64,000 nt of DNA from NCBI GenBank assembly GCA_963803545.1, contig CAWDMX010000001.1:756300-820299 (forward strand), given 5' to 3'. This DNA comes from Legionella_C sp963803545. Lineage in GTDB: Bacteria > Pseudomonadota > Gammaproteobacteria > Legionellales > Legionellaceae. A program made the translations under genes and the position numbers. Each line of letters opens with the position of its first letter. Position 1 is the first letter of the stretch. Shown piece by piece: positions 52,612 to 62,689 of the stretch. A model generated the notes under the pieces. That model was given only the letters and a program-made list of their open reading frames with translations. It ran no database searches and was not told where the DNA came from.

Positions 52612-54594
52612 ATGAAAAACGCATTTAAAATTTATTCAAAATACCAACCAGCCGGGGATCAACCCCATGCTATTGATTCGTTAATTAAAGGTGTTAATGC
52701 CGGTTTGGCGAACCAAACCTTGTTAGGCGTTACGGGATCGGGGAAAACGTACACTATCGCGCACGTTATTCAAGCAATGAAACGGCCAACTTTAATAATG
52801 GCGCCTAATAAAACATTGGCCGCCCAGTTATACGGTGAATTTAAAACCTATTTTCCCGATAACGCTGTAGAATATTTTGTTTCCTATTACGACTACTATC
52901 AGCCAGAGGCCTATGTTCCGGCGTCTGATATGTTCATTGAAAAAGACGCCTCTATTAACGAACACATAGAGCAAATGCGATTATCGGCTACTAAAGCGCT
53001 GTTACAGCGTAAGGACGCCATTATTGTTGCAACGGTTTCGGCAATTTATGGGCTAGGAGATCCCGATTCTTATTTACGCATGGTTTTGCATCTTTCCCGT
53101 GGAGAAGAAACCAGTCAGCGCACTATTCTTGCGCGACTCGCAGAGATGCAATATACCCGTAATCAATTATTTTTAGACCGTGGGCAGTTTAGAGTGCACG
53201 GCGATGTTATCGATGTTTTTCCGGCTGATTCTGAGAAAGAGGCGGTTCGTATTGAGTTGTTTGATGACGCAATTGAAAACCTATCGCGATTTGACCCCTT
53301 AACGGGTGAAGTTATTCAGCGGCTACCACGACTTACTATTTTTCCAAAAACCCACTATGTAACGCCACGTGAGCGGTTATTAGAAACGATCGAGCGGGTG
53401 AAAATTGAATTACAAGAACGGGTTGCGGAATTTACCAGTCAAAATAAGCTGCTCGAAGCACAACGCTTGCAACAGCGAACAAGTTTTGACATAGAAATGA
53501 TGCTGGAGCTTGGATATTGCTCTGGAATTGAAAATTATTCGCGTTACTTATCCGGGCGTGGGGTGGGAGAAGCACCGCCCACACTTTTCGATTATTTGCC
53601 AGCCGAAGCTTTACTTATCCTCGATGAATCGCATGTAACCGTTCCGCAGATAGGCGGTATGTACCGCGGCGATCGCGCCCGTAAAGAAACCTTAGTCAAT
53701 TATGGGTTTCGTCTGCCATCGGCTTTAGATAATCGTCCTCTGCGGTTTGAAGAGTTTAGTGCGCGCTCACCGCAAACTATTTTCGTGTCCGCAACTCCGG
53801 GAAATTATGAGCAAGAGCATGCGGATAATGTGGCGGAGCAAGTAGTTAGACCAACCGGGTTGATAGACCCTCCGGTAATTATTCGGCCTGTTAAAAATCA
53901 AGTAGACGATGTTTTATCGGAAATTCATCGCGTAACCGCCCAAAACGAACGCGTTTTAATTACTACTCTTACCAAACGCATGGCCGAGGATTTAACCGAT
54001 TATTTAGCGGGGCAGGGAGTGCGTGTGCGCTACTTGCATTCCGATATTGATACCGTTGAACGGGTTGAGATTATTCGCGATTTACGCTTGGGTGAATTTG
54101 ATGTTTTGGTTGGTATAAATTTATTACGTGAAGGTTTGGATATGCCCGAAGTTTCTTTGGTCGCGATTTTAGATGCCGATAAGGAAGGCTTTCTTCGCTC
54201 CGAGCGCTCTCTAATTCAAACAATTGGTCGGGCGGCGCGCAACGTGAATGGTCGGGCTATTTTGTATGCGGATAAAATTACGGGTTCTATTGAAAAAGCC
54301 ATTACCGAAACAGATAGGCGTCGGCAAAAACAAGTTGACTTTAACCTGCTGCATAACATCACACCTAAAGGCATCAATAAATCCATTAAAGACATCATGG
54401 AAGGCGCGCACAGCAATCGAAAAAAATCGGCTGGAAAAAGCTCCAGCTATCTTAGTTTATCGCCTAAGGATCTTGGTAGGAAAATAAAAGAATTAGAAAC
54501 CTTAATGCACAATCACGCCAAAAACATGGAATTTGAATTAGCCGCTAAGGTACGTGATGAATTATTGAGCTTGAAAAAGGAATTAAAGTTATAA
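52612..54594 (+). CDS. uvrB: Excinuclease ABC subunit B
   Basis: 660 residues, full length. Walker A LLGVTGSGKTYTIAHVI, beta-hairpin YYDYYQPEAYVPASDMFIEKD used for damage verification, DESHVTVPQ helicase motif II, ISVT-type SATPGNYE, motif VI QTIGRAARNVNGR, and the C-terminal UVR motif (LMHNHAKNMEFELAAKVRDELLSLKK) that binds UvrC. It performs the damage-recognition step of nucleotide excision repair. Transcribed divergently from the aminotransferase gene. Confidence 0.98.
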   Translation: MKNAFKIYSKYQPAGDQPHAIDSLIKGVNAGLANQTLLGVTGSGKTYTIAHVIQAMKRPTLIMAPNKTLAAQLYGEFKTYFPDNAVEYFVSYYDYYQPEAYVPASDMFIEKDASINEHIEQMRLSATKALLQRKDAIIVATVSAIYGLGDPDSYLRMVLHLSRGEETSQRTILARLAEMQYTRNQLFLDRGQFRVHGDVIDVFPADSEKEAVRIELFDDAIENLSRFDPLTGEVIQRLPRLTIFPKTHYVTPRERLLETIERVKIELQERVAEFTSQNKLLEAQRLQQRTSFDIEMMLELGYCSGIENYSRYLSGRGVGEAPPTLFDYLPAEALLILDESHVTVPQIGGMYRGDRARKETLVNYGFRLPSALDNRPLRFEEFSARSPQTIFVSATPGNYEQEHADNVAEQVVRPTGLIDPPVIIRPVKNQVDDVLSEIHRVTAQNERVLITTLTKRMAEDLTDYLAGQGVRVRYLHSDIDTVERVEIIRDLRLGEFDVLVGINLLREGLDMPEVSLVAILDADKEGFLRSERSLIQTIGRAARNVNGRAILYADKITGSIEKAITETDRRRQKQVDFNLLHNITPKGINKSIKDIMEGAHSNRKKSAGKSSSYLSLSPKDLGRKIKELETLMHNHAKNMEFELAAKVRDELLSLKKELKL

Positions 54595-54879
54595 AAGAGC
54601 CGGCAGCAGATTTATGAACCCTGGGGTTCACGTGGGTAGCGGTTGATTCAGTTCAGGCTTCCTATTTAAAATAGGCTTGCTCAACGCTGGATTCAGTTTG
54701 CTTCCCAATTTGGCAATATTGGTTCAAAAAATCCATGCTGCCGGATTAATAACAGTATAGCACTGAAAAAAAATTTTTCCTAAAAATTGTCAAAAAAGAT
54801 AAGGAACAGTTGCGTCACCCCTTTGGCATACAGCAACAATTACGTTATGATAATCAATTTATTTATTCAGGTATCAGCG

Positions 54880-55455
54880 ATGTCCAATTCTTCTTCCTAT
54901 CCGCCTTTCGAAACTTTTGCTGAAGACGTTGTCGCCTTAGACCTGCCTTTTTCGGCAAGTGAGGTGCACGGTTTAATGTGTGCTTTTATCGCCACAGGTG
55001 CGCTGGCTGAGGGAGAGCGTTACTTACAAACCTTGGTTCAATCAAGCATCTGCAGTCCCGACTTAAAAAAAGAAGCGGCGCGCAGTCTTTTTTTTGTATT
55101 TAACGCAAGCCAGCAACAAATTGTTGAAATTAATTTTGAATTTGATTTGCTGCTCCCTAGCGATAATTTTTCACTAATAGAACGCAGCCAAGCCTTTAGT
55201 GACTGGTGTAATGGCTTTTTAATGGGCCTCAAGCAGACTAATTTTGCGGTGACGAGTCTTGAGCCGGATGCGCAAGAATCACTGGAGCATCTGGGAGAGT
55301 TTGCGCAACTTGATTGCGACGATTTAGACCAGGATGAAGACAACGAAAAGGCTTTGGTAGAAATTCATGAGTACGTTCGTATGGTGGTATTGCGTTTGAG
55401 TGGTGACATCCAATATCCAGAAGAAGTTGTTCGTGGTGGCAGCACGGAGCATTGA
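54880..55455 (+). CDS. ygfB: UPF0149 family protein YgfB
   Basis: 191 residues from ATG 54880. The family start is FAEDVVALDLPFSASEVHGLMCAFIATG, and FSDWCNGFLMGL and EIHEYVRMVVLRLSGDIQ follow, all typical YgfB/YecA blocks. The DNA before this ATG, though open, does not resemble the family. YgfB heads the ygfB-pepP-ubiH-ubiI cluster in E. coli and relatives, as here. Biochemical role unknown. It overlaps the pepP leader by four bases. Confidence 0.9.
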   Translation: MSNSSSYPPFETFAEDVVALDLPFSASEVHGLMCAFIATGALAEGERYLQTLVQSSICSPDLKKEAARSLFFVFNASQQQIVEINFEFDLLLPSDNFSLIERSQAFSDWCNGFLMGLKQTNFAVTSLEPDAQESLEHLGEFAQLDCDDLDQDEDNEKALVEIHEYVRMVVLRLSGDIQYPEEVVRGGSTEH

Positions 55456-55466
55456 AAGGAATAACG

Positions 55467-56768
55467 ATGATAAGTCAAAGTGAGTATGTATTCCGACGTA
55501 ATGCTTTGGTTCAACAGTTACCGCCCAATTCGGTTGCGGTGGTTGCGGCAGCTCCGGAAAAAATTCGCAATGGTGACGCTCATTTTCGCTACCGTCAAAA
55601 TAGCAACTTCTATTACTTAACGGGATTTAACGAGCCGGATGCTTTTTTGGTTATAAAAAAAACCGAAAAGCCCGCTTTTTATTTATTCAATCGCAGCCGA
55701 AATTTGCTACAGGAGCAATGGACCGGCGCGCGTCTCGGACAAGAGGGCGCGTGCCAGCAAATGGGTTTGCAAGCAGCGTTTTCCGTTGATAGCACCACCA
55801 AAAAATTGCCGCAGTTAATTGCTGATAGCCGTCGTGTTTTCTATCCGATTAACGATCGTTGCGAAGGCAATACGCTCATTAGTTCTGTGATTGCAATTTT
55901 AAACCAGCAGGCGATTGCTTCCGGTAAGCCAGACGGTTTAGAAGATTTATCTTATGCGTTGAGCGAATTAAGACTAATTAAAAGTAAGGCTGAAATTGCT
56001 TTAATGCAACACGCTGCCTCTGTTTCTGTTGAGGCGCATAAGCGTGCGATGCGCGCCTGCAAGAATGCTGAGTTTGAACACCAGTTGCAAGCGGAGTTGC
56101 TCTACGGTTTTAGCTACGGCGGTTGCAATGAGGTTGCCTATACCCCCATTGTTGGTGGTGGTAAAAATGCCTGCGTGTTGCATTATAGTGATAACAATCA
56201 GAAGCTTAATTCGGGCGATCTTGTGCTCATTGATGCCGGTGGGGAATTCCAGAACTACGCCGCTGACATTACGCGAACCTTTCCGGTCAATGGTGTGTTT
56301 ACAAGGGATCAACGTCTTATATACGGGTTGGTATTAAAAGCGCAAAAAGCGGCAATTGCCAGTATACAGCCCGGAAGTTCCTGGGCGCTAGCGCAACAGA
56401 TTATTGTGGAAATTTTAACCGCAGGGCTGGTTGAGCTGGGTCTTTTAAAAGGCTCCGTGTCGCAATTGATAAGCTCTGGTGCCTACAAAACTTTTTATAT
56501 GCACAACTCCGGTCATTGGCTGGGATTAGATGTGCACGACAGCGGGTGTTATAAGGTGGATAACGATTGGCGCCCCTTAAAGCCCGGTATGGTATTAACC
56601 GTGGAACCAGGATTGTACATTAGCGCGTCCAACGAAGTGGATTCGCGGTGGTGGAACATTGGCGTGCGTATTGAGGATGATGTTGTTGTCACTGAGAGTG
56701 GTCATTGTGTTTTAAGTGCAGCTTTACCTGTTGAAGCGGACGATATTGAGGCGTTGATGCGTGATTGA
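55467..56768 (+). CDS. pepP: Xaa-Pro aminopeptidase P
   Basis: 433 residues from ATG 55467 with AAAGGA as ribosome binding site. N-terminal creatinase domain (FRYRQNSNFYYLTGFNEPDAF) and C-terminal pita-bread metallopeptidase with metal ligands in VLIDAGGEFQNYAADITRTFP (two Asp), MHNSGHWLGLDVHD (His), TVEPGLY (Glu) and VRIEDDVVV (Glu). It removes an N-terminal residue preceding proline. The last codons overlap the ubiH start. Confidence 0.95.
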   Translation: MISQSEYVFRRNALVQQLPPNSVAVVAAAPEKIRNGDAHFRYRQNSNFYYLTGFNEPDAFLVIKKTEKPAFYLFNRSRNLLQEQWTGARLGQEGACQQMGLQAAFSVDSTTKKLPQLIADSRRVFYPINDRCEGNTLISSVIAILNQQAIASGKPDGLEDLSYALSELRLIKSKAEIALMQHAASVSVEAHKRAMRACKNAEFEHQLQAELLYGFSYGGCNEVAYTPIVGGGKNACVLHYSDNNQKLNSGDLVLIDAGGEFQNYAADITRTFPVNGVFTRDQRLIYGLVLKAQKAAIASIQPGSSWALAQQIIVEILTAGLVELGLLKGSVSQLISSGAYKTFYMHNSGHWLGLDVHDSGCYKVDNDWRPLKPGMVLTVEPGLYISASNEVDSRWWNIGVRIEDDVVVTESGHCVLSAALPVEADDIEALMRD

Positions 56769-57966
56769 TACAACGGTTGATGTTGTCATTATCGGCGGCG
56801 GGCTAACCGGGGCGTGCTTAAATCTAGGTTTAATCGCGCAAGGAATTAGCACCCTACTAGTAGATAATAAGCCGATAGCAGAAGAATCCAACCCACAGTT
56901 TGATGCCCGTAGTTTGGCTTTAGCTCCAGCAAGTATTCGCATTTTATCCGCGCTGGATATCTGGCCTAATCTAGTAAACAAGACTACAGCAATTGAGGCC
57001 ATTGAAATTTCACAGCAAGGGCATTTTGGACGCGCCAATCTACACGCTCGTCCAGAGGCCAAACTTGGCGCTGTGGTAGAAATGCACCATATAACTAACG
57101 CTGTATACCAACAGTTAGCACCAGAAACCCTTCTTTGTCCGGCAGAGCTTATCGCGTTGCAGCCGCAAACGGCAACAGTTACGGTTCGAAAAAACACTGA
57201 AAATATAAAAATTAAGGCGAAATTGATAGTAGCTGCCGATGGAGCTCAGTCAACTGTTCGCCGCTTATCCGGCTTACCGATTGCGCAAAAAAAATATCGT
57301 CAACACGCCTTAGTGGCTACCATCGGATTATCGCGAGCGCACAACAACAAAGCTTTTGAGCGCTTTACCCGCAGCGGTCCTCTTGCGATGCTACCCCTTC
57401 CAAATAATCGAGCTTCTTTGGTTTGGGCCCTTGAAGCGCCACAAGCCCAGTCTCTAATTCAGTGCGACGACGCTGTTTTTTTAAAAAAATTACAAGAGCA
57501 CTTTGGGTATCGCTTAGGCCGTTTAATACAGGTTGGTCCGCGTACAAGCTATCCCCTACAACAAGCTATAATGCCACAAACAATAGCCTGGCCATTAGTT
57601 TTTATCGGCAACGCCGCTCATACCTTGCATCCCGTTGCAGGACAAGGTTTCAATTTGGGTTTGCGAGACAGTGCCGCTTTAGTGGATTGCATTCACGATC
57701 AGGGTTTCAACAGCGCGATGCTCACATGCTATCAACAACAGCGCGCGTTGGATCAAACCATTATCAGCAAAGCGACCGATGGCTTGGTTCGTCTTTTCGA
57801 CCACTCGGCCCTGGGCCTGAGTGTATTACGTGGGCTGGGTTTGCTCACTTTTGACAACTCCACAGTGGCTCAGAATATTGTAACGCATTATGCCTCGGGT
57901 TTTGCCGGGGTGGCCTCGCGTCTTGTAGCCGGTAGTCTTTTTAAGAAAGAAGGTAGCGATGAATAA
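56761..57966 (+). CDS. ubiH: 2-octaprenyl-6-methoxyphenyl hydroxylase UbiH
   Basis: 401 residues from GTG 56761, inside the pepP end. FAD-dependent monooxygenase: dinucleotide loop DVVIIGGGLTGACLNLGLIAQG, the middle motif VAADGAQSTVRRLSGLPI, and the second FAD motif FIGNAAHTLHPVAGQGFNLGLRD, which in this form is characteristic of UbiH. It hydroxylates a ring carbon in ubiquinone biosynthesis. Translationally coupled to pepP and ubiI. Confidence 0.9.
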   Translation: MIDTTVDVVIIGGGLTGACLNLGLIAQGISTLLVDNKPIAEESNPQFDARSLALAPASIRILSALDIWPNLVNKTTAIEAIEISQQGHFGRANLHARPEAKLGAVVEMHHITNAVYQQLAPETLLCPAELIALQPQTATVTVRKNTENIKIKAKLIVAADGAQSTVRRLSGLPIAQKKYRQHALVATIGLSRAHNNKAFERFTRSGPLAMLPLPNNRASLVWALEAPQAQSLIQCDDAVFLKKLQEHFGYRLGRLIQVGPRTSYPLQQAIMPQTIAWPLVFIGNAAHTLHPVAGQGFNLGLRDSAALVDCIHDQGFNSAMLTCYQQQRALDQTIISKATDGLVRLFDHSALGLSVLRGLGLLTFDNSTVAQNIVTHYASGFAGVASRLVAGSLFKKEGSDE

Positions 57967-59113
57967 GCACGATATAGCGATTATTGGCGCAGGGGTTGTT
58001 GGCTTAAGCGCTGCATTACGTATGGCGCAATTAGGGTTTGAGGTGGCGCTTATCGACGCTATGGATAACCCCGCCCTTGAAAAGTGTGTGAATTCACGCG
58101 TTTATGCGTTAAATGCCGCTTCAGAAAAGTTGCTAACGACTCTCGGCGTTTGGCCAAATATAGACGAAGATAAAATCACAGCCTACGATCGTATGCATGT
58201 TTGGGATGAAGCAAGTGGGGCGCATATTGACTTTGATTCCCGCTTAATTGCCGAGCCTAAACTGGGTGTAATTGTGGCGGAAAGCGCTCTTAAAAAGGCA
58301 TTGTTAAAACAAATTGAGCTTGAAAGTAAGATCAAAGTTTTTTTTAATACTAGAATTACCGCAATTCATACAGATGATGAGCGTGTAAAAATAAACGCGG
58401 AAACCAATACCTGGCAAAGCCGAATGCTATTTGTATGCGATGGTGCCGAGTCTTTTGCCCGAAAATTACTTGGTGTTGGCATGGTATCCTGGCCATATCA
58501 TCAATCGGCATTAGTGGCGACCGTTGGCGTGAAAAAACCGCATCAGCGGAGCGCTTTTCAAGTATTTACCAAAAATGGTCCTTTAGCTTTTTTGCCACTA
58601 GCCGACCCTAATCAATGTTCGATTGTGTGGTCTACCAGTGCTAAGCGTGCGGCTGAACTGGCAAGGCTTGATAAGGCTGAATTTGAACAGCAGCTGGAAC
58701 GTGCTTTTGAAAGCAAATTAGGCCAAGTGTCCTTAATCGGTTCAAAACAGCAGTTTCCTTTAGTTATGCGCCATTGCCGTCGCTATGTGGGCAAAAATTG
58801 GTTGTTAATGGGGGATGCGGCACACACCATTCACCCTTTAGCCGGATTGGGTTTGAATATAGGACTGGCGGATATTACGGTTTTAACAACCTGCTTAGCC
58901 AATAGTAACCATCAATTTTCCCAAAAAATGCTGCAGCACTATCACCGCCAACGCACCAGCGAAGTTTGGAAAGTAATAGCCGTTTTGAGCGGGTTAAAAA
59001 CTTTATTTATAACAAAATTACCGTTTGTCGCCGGACTGCGCGCGCGCGGACTGTGGGGATTTAATCAGTTGCCCCTTTTAAAACGGTGGATAATATCTGA
59101 GGCTAATAAATAG
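57959..59113 (+). CDS. ubiI: Ubiquinone biosynthesis hydroxylase UbiI (VisC)
   Basis: 384 residues. FAD loop DIAIIGAGVVGLSAALRMAQLGFEVALIDA, RVYALNAASEKLL, VCDGAESFARKLLG and MGDAAHTIHPLAGLGLNIGLADI. It is a paralogue of UbiH and in the same cluster position as E. coli visC/ubiI, which hydroxylates C5 of the ring. The start overlaps the ubiH end by eight bases. Confidence 0.85.
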   Translation: MNKHDIAIIGAGVVGLSAALRMAQLGFEVALIDAMDNPALEKCVNSRVYALNAASEKLLTTLGVWPNIDEDKITAYDRMHVWDEASGAHIDFDSRLIAEPKLGVIVAESALKKALLKQIELESKIKVFFNTRITAIHTDDERVKINAETNTWQSRMLFVCDGAESFARKLLGVGMVSWPYHQSALVATVGVKKPHQRSAFQVFTKNGPLAFLPLADPNQCSIVWSTSAKRAAELARLDKAEFEQQLERAFESKLGQVSLIGSKQQFPLVMRHCRRYVGKNWLLMGDAAHTIHPLAGLGLNIGLADITVLTTCLANSNHQFSQKMLQHYHRQRTSEVWKVIAVLSGLKTLFITKLPFVAGLRARGLWGFNQLPLLKRWIISEANK

Positions 59114-59241
59114 AAAACGCCCGAGTGCGGCCCTTGGTTTCATAAAAAGGCGCCTCTGCACAAACCACAACAGCGGCCAACTGAGCGGCATGTTAGACCC
59201 TCGTGCATGGGTTGCGACGGTAAACAACGAGGTAATGCATC

Positions 59242-59790
59242 ATGGATAAAAAAGAGGTCATTCTTTTAGGAAACCCGCTACTAAGACAGGTGGCTGAGCC
59301 TATTGCCGATAACGAGTTTGGCACACCCGAACTTCGGCAATTGGAGCAGACGCTGTTTGATTGCTTAGTGGCTGAAAATGGTTTGGGTCTTGCTGCACCA
59401 CAAATAGGAATTAGCAAAAGGGCGTTTGTTTTTGGTATGAAGAAGCACCCGGTCCATACCCATGTGCCCGCAATTCCTTTTACCATTTTGTTTAACCCCT
59501 CCTACGAAGCCCTTTCCGATGAATGGGTTGAGGATTATGAAGGATGCTTAAGTGTTGGTGCATTGCGGGGTAAGGTATCACGGTATAAACATATTCGATA
59601 TCAAGGCTATGATGCCGACGGTACGTTAATAAAGCGTGAGGCTTTTGATCTGCATGCCCGTGTCGTCCAACATGAGTACGATCATTTAGATGGCGTAATT
59701 TTTTTAGATAAAATTGCGCATGTGAACTCCCTTGGTTTTCATGATGAATTGATTAAATCAGGCGAGCTTAAAGCTCAAAAAAGCGCATAA
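59242..59790 (+). CDS. def: Peptide deformylase
   Basis: 182 residues. The three conserved motifs are present: GLGLAAPQIG, EGCLSVGAL with the metal-ligand Cys, and VVQHEYDHLDG with the two His ligands and catalytic Glu. It removes the formyl group from nascent proteins. It is not beside fmt here, which suggests it may be a second copy. It matters for the microcin C-like hypothesis because processing of such peptides starts with deformylation. Confidence 0.95.
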   Translation: MDKKEVILLGNPLLRQVAEPIADNEFGTPELRQLEQTLFDCLVAENGLGLAAPQIGISKRAFVFGMKKHPVHTHVPAIPFTILFNPSYEALSDEWVEDYEGCLSVGALRGKVSRYKHIRYQGYDADGTLIKREAFDLHARVVQHEYDHLDGVIFLDKIAHVNSLGFHDELIKSGELKAQKSA

Positions 59791-59796
59791 AATTGT

Positions 59797-60482
59797 ATGT
59801 TTATAACGTCAAAAAAAATTATAATCAGCGGCGCTATTGGCAATGCCCTTGAGATGTACGATTACGTCATATGGGGTTTGTTCTCAATGTTCTTAGCTAA
59901 AGAATTTCTGCCGCCTCAATCCAAACTATCGGATATTTATTTTTTATCTCTTATATTTTGAGACTAATTGGGAGTTTATTAGGCGGGATGTTAGCCGATA
60001 AAACGGGCAGGAAAAAAGCTTTAACCGTAAGTATTTTTTTTATGGGGATTGGTACAGCCTTAATAGCTATTTTACCCTCGTATGAAAAAATCGGTGTCAC
60101 GTCCGTCTTTCTTTTATTATTTATTCGGGTAATACAAGTTATTTCTGTAGGTAATGAATACATCAGCTCCGTATCATTGCTGATTGAAAGTTGTGAAAAT
60201 AATAGAAAAGGTTATTTTGGGTCATGGGCAGCCTTTGGGGTAAACGCGGGTATGTTTATTTATTCGCTTGCCGCGTGTCTGGGCGGTGAAATTACGCCCT
60301 TGATTGCGTTCAAGTTAGGTGAGCATCACGACTACTCACCAAGCTTTATCTTGATTATTTACGGCGCATTAAGTCTGAGCGCTATTGTTTTTTATGTGCC
60401 CAGAAAAGGTTTGTATAAACAATCCATCAACGACACTGTTTTTGAGCAACTTTGCGAGGGTTCAGTTGTCAACAGCCCCTAG
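59797..60482 (+). pseudogene. MHS-type MFS transporter, frameshifted and truncated
   Basis: The first frame (MFITSKKIIISGAIGNALEMYDYVIWGLFSMFLAKEFLP) matches the start of proline/betaine-type MHS transporters but hits TGA near 59959. A second frame continues RLIGSLLGGMLADKTGRKKAL with the MFS loop motif, then about five helices, and ends after 174 codons, far short of the usual 420. Inactive. Confidence 0.85.
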
Positions 60483-60514
60483 TTGCTCTCGTACTGTATT
60501 TGTAGCTATTCTTT

Positions 60515-60893
60515 CTAAACGTTTGCGTACGCTAGGACATCAAGATTGATAGGTTCAAGCCCAAAAATGGTATATTTATTGATTAGTCGATAGTAGGGTA
60601 CTGGTTCGCCTTTTTTAGCGTTCAAAAATAAGTTTTTATAACGGGGTAATGCTTCGCATTCGAGCAAGGCATAAGGCGCCAGGTTTACTTTGTAAATGTG
60701 AATGGCATAGTTCTTATTTTTATTTACCGCACTTGCGTATCCAAATGCGTCCTCAACGCTTTCAAAAACTTCAACGCTTGACGTGGGATGGTTTGGTTGC
60801 GGTCTCGATCCTCGAGGGCGAAAAAATAAATGCTGAAATCTTGAGCGAATTCGCGCACTAACTTGCGGCGATTGGGGTTTAAGCTTATAAACT
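60515..60893 (-). pseudogene. C-terminal remnant of an unidentified gene next to the IS4-type element
   Basis: Protein-like sequence without a start: HEFISLNPNRRKLVREFAQDF and DRNQTIPRQALKFLKAL in one frame, then after a frameshift EDAFGYASAVNKNKNYAIHIYKVNLAPYALLECEALP and PVPYYRLINKYTIFGLEPINLDVL to TAG 60515-60517. Probably the 3' part of a host-interaction protein, but no family was recognised. The IS end borders it at 60892. Confidence 0.35.
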
Positions 60894-62039
60894 CATGTTA
60901 CGCACCACTACTTGCAGTTTGAATAAAAAGCATTAAAATTCTGCCCATAATTTAGGGAGGGAATAAAATGGATATGCTTGATATTTATAGTGATTATTTG
61001 ATTTTCCAAAACAAATATGCGACAGCTACAGGGTTATCTGATTTGGTTGATGGAGCATTTGCTCATGACAAGGTCACACGATTTCTTCGCTTGAAAGATT
61101 ATGATTCAAAATCACTGTGGGGTTATGTAAAAAAGCCGGTGAGAACTCAAGAGACATCGTGCGGTGTATTGATACTTGATGATTCCATTGAAGAGAAGCC
61201 ATACACGGATGAGAATGAAATTAATTGCTGGCATTACTCCCACGCTAAAGGAACGGTTCTCAAAGGGATAAACATCCTGTCGTGCATGATTCGCTATGAT
61301 GATTTCAGTGTACCAATAGGGTATGAGGTTATCAAAAAAGATATTACTTATTGTGATATAAAAACCCGGAAAACCAGAAGAAAGTCATCAATGACCAAAA
61401 ACCAATTATTCCAACAGCTGATTACTCAGGCCATTACCAACAAAGTGATGTTTGATTATGTATTAGCGGATAATTGGTTTGGCTCGAAGGCCAATATGGT
61501 TCACATCCATAAAGACCTTCACAAATCGTTTATCATTGGGGTTAAGTCTAATCGTACATTAGCTTTATCTGAAAACGATGCCAAAAACGGACGGTATCTA
61601 CAAGTAAAAACAATAGAGCTTGAAGAGAATGTAGCCCACACAGTCTGGCTTAAAGGCCTAGACTTCCCAGTGAGGCTCCTGAAAAAAGTATTCAAAAACG
61701 AAAACGGTTCAACAGGAATTCTCTATCTTGTTTCTAATGACATACACAGTAGTGCCGAACGTCTTTATGAAGTGTACCAGAAACGGTGGCGGATTGAAGA
61801 GTATCACAAATCAATAAAACAAAATGCAAGCCTTACAAAATCACCTACGCGCACCGTCAAAACTCAGTGCAATCATATTTATGCCTCTATAATTGCTTAT
61901 TGCAAGCTGGAAATGTTGAAGATAAAAACTCAATTAAATCACTTTGCCATTAAGTATAAATTAATCGTAAGAGCGAACCAGATTGCATGGCAGGAGCTTA
62001 AAAATATGACCAGCTAATTTTCAGTGTGCGTAACATGAG
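60892..62039 (+). mobile_element. IS4/IS701-type element
   Basis: The ends share CTCATGTTACGCAC (60892-60905) and its reverse GTGCGTAACATGAG (62026-62039), a 14-bp perfect inverted repeat. The element is about 1.15 kb with one intact transposase gene. The right end cuts an antitoxin gene. Confidence 0.8.
60968..62017 (+). CDS. IS4/IS701-family transposase
   Basis: 349 residues with GGGAGG ahead of ATG 60968. DDE residues in LILDDSIEEKPYTDEN, YVLADNWFGSKANM and YQKRWRIEEYHKSIKQ; the last is the Y-x2-R-x3-E-x6-K signature of the IS4 superfamily. The frame is complete, so it may be active. Confidence 0.9.
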   Translation: MDMLDIYSDYLIFQNKYATATGLSDLVDGAFAHDKVTRFLRLKDYDSKSLWGYVKKPVRTQETSCGVLILDDSIEEKPYTDENEINCWHYSHAKGTVLKGINILSCMIRYDDFSVPIGYEVIKKDITYCDIKTRKTRRKSSMTKNQLFQQLITQAITNKVMFDYVLADNWFGSKANMVHIHKDLHKSFIIGVKSNRTLALSENDAKNGRYLQVKTIELEENVAHTVWLKGLDFPVRLLKKVFKNENGSTGILYLVSNDIHSSAERLYEVYQKRWRIEEYHKSIKQNASLTKSPTRTVKTQCNHIYASIIAYCKLEMLKIKTQLNHFAIKYKLIVRANQIAWQELKNMTS

Positions 62040-62182
62040 TGAGTTAAACCGGTCGTTTTCCGTATTTCTTTAACATGCACTGAATCTATTACATATTCTC
62101 GCGATGGTGCACGTTCACCATCAATAATTTCATTCATTTGAGTCATACTTTCAACCAAACGATCAAATAATTTAGTATCCAT
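62021..62182 (-). pseudogene. HigA/NadS-type antitoxin truncated by the IS4-type element
   Basis: Starts MDTKLFDRLVESMTQMNEIIDGERAPSREYVIDSVHVKEIRKTTGLTHS, the N-terminal part of HigA-like antitoxins up to the first helix of the HTH. It then runs into IS sequence (CYAH) and stops. The DNA-binding core and C-terminus are gone. Begins three bases after the toxin stop, typical toxin-first order. Confidence 0.75.
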
Positions 62183-62184
62183 TA

Positions 62185-62496
62185 TTACCACCCCTCATTT
62201 AGGTTACATAAGATTTTCTTTTCCTTCTCGGTTCGATCATCTTTAATGCCTTTGCGATAAATTAACAATAAGCGAATTTGTGAATCTACCGTTACGTGAT
62301 AATAAATTACCCTAACACCACCACGCTTACCTTTACCATTGGCTACCCACCGAACTTTACGTAATCCGCCTGTGTGTTGTATAACTTCACCCACGGTTGG
62401 ATTGGTTGCACGATAATTCTGAAACTTGGAATACTCATCATCCGTTAATAATTCAATTAAGTCTTCTGTAAAAATTGGAGTTTCTATAAATATCAT
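62185..62496 (-). CDS. HigB/RelE-like toxin without intact antitoxin
   Basis: 103 residues. MIFIETPIFTEDLIELLTDDEYSKFQNYRATNP, then GGLRKVRWVANGKGKRGGVRVIYYHV and LLLIYRKGIKDD, the pattern of the RelE-like family paired with HigA/NadS antitoxins. These toxins are mRNA interferases. The frame is complete even though its antitoxin gene is cut. Either the toxin is silent, mutated in a key residue, or neutralised in trans. Confidence 0.85.
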   Translation of the reverse strand: MIFIETPIFTEDLIELLTDDEYSKFQNYRATNPTVGEVIQHTGGLRKVRWVANGKGKRGGVRVIYYHVTVDSQIRLLLIYRKGIKDDRTEKEKKILCNLNEGW

Positions 62497-62689
62497 TACA
62501 TTCAGTAGATAACTTCATCTCATAGTAATTATAAGAAAAAGCTTAAGGTAAGTCAGTGGCGTAGAGGCTAAGGTATTTTAGTTCCAAAAAACGAACCTTT
62601 TATGAGATAATAATTAATAAATCGCAAAATGCAGCAATTTGTATGTTTATGCTATAATATAAACATAAATGAATATCGTGGAGATTATC

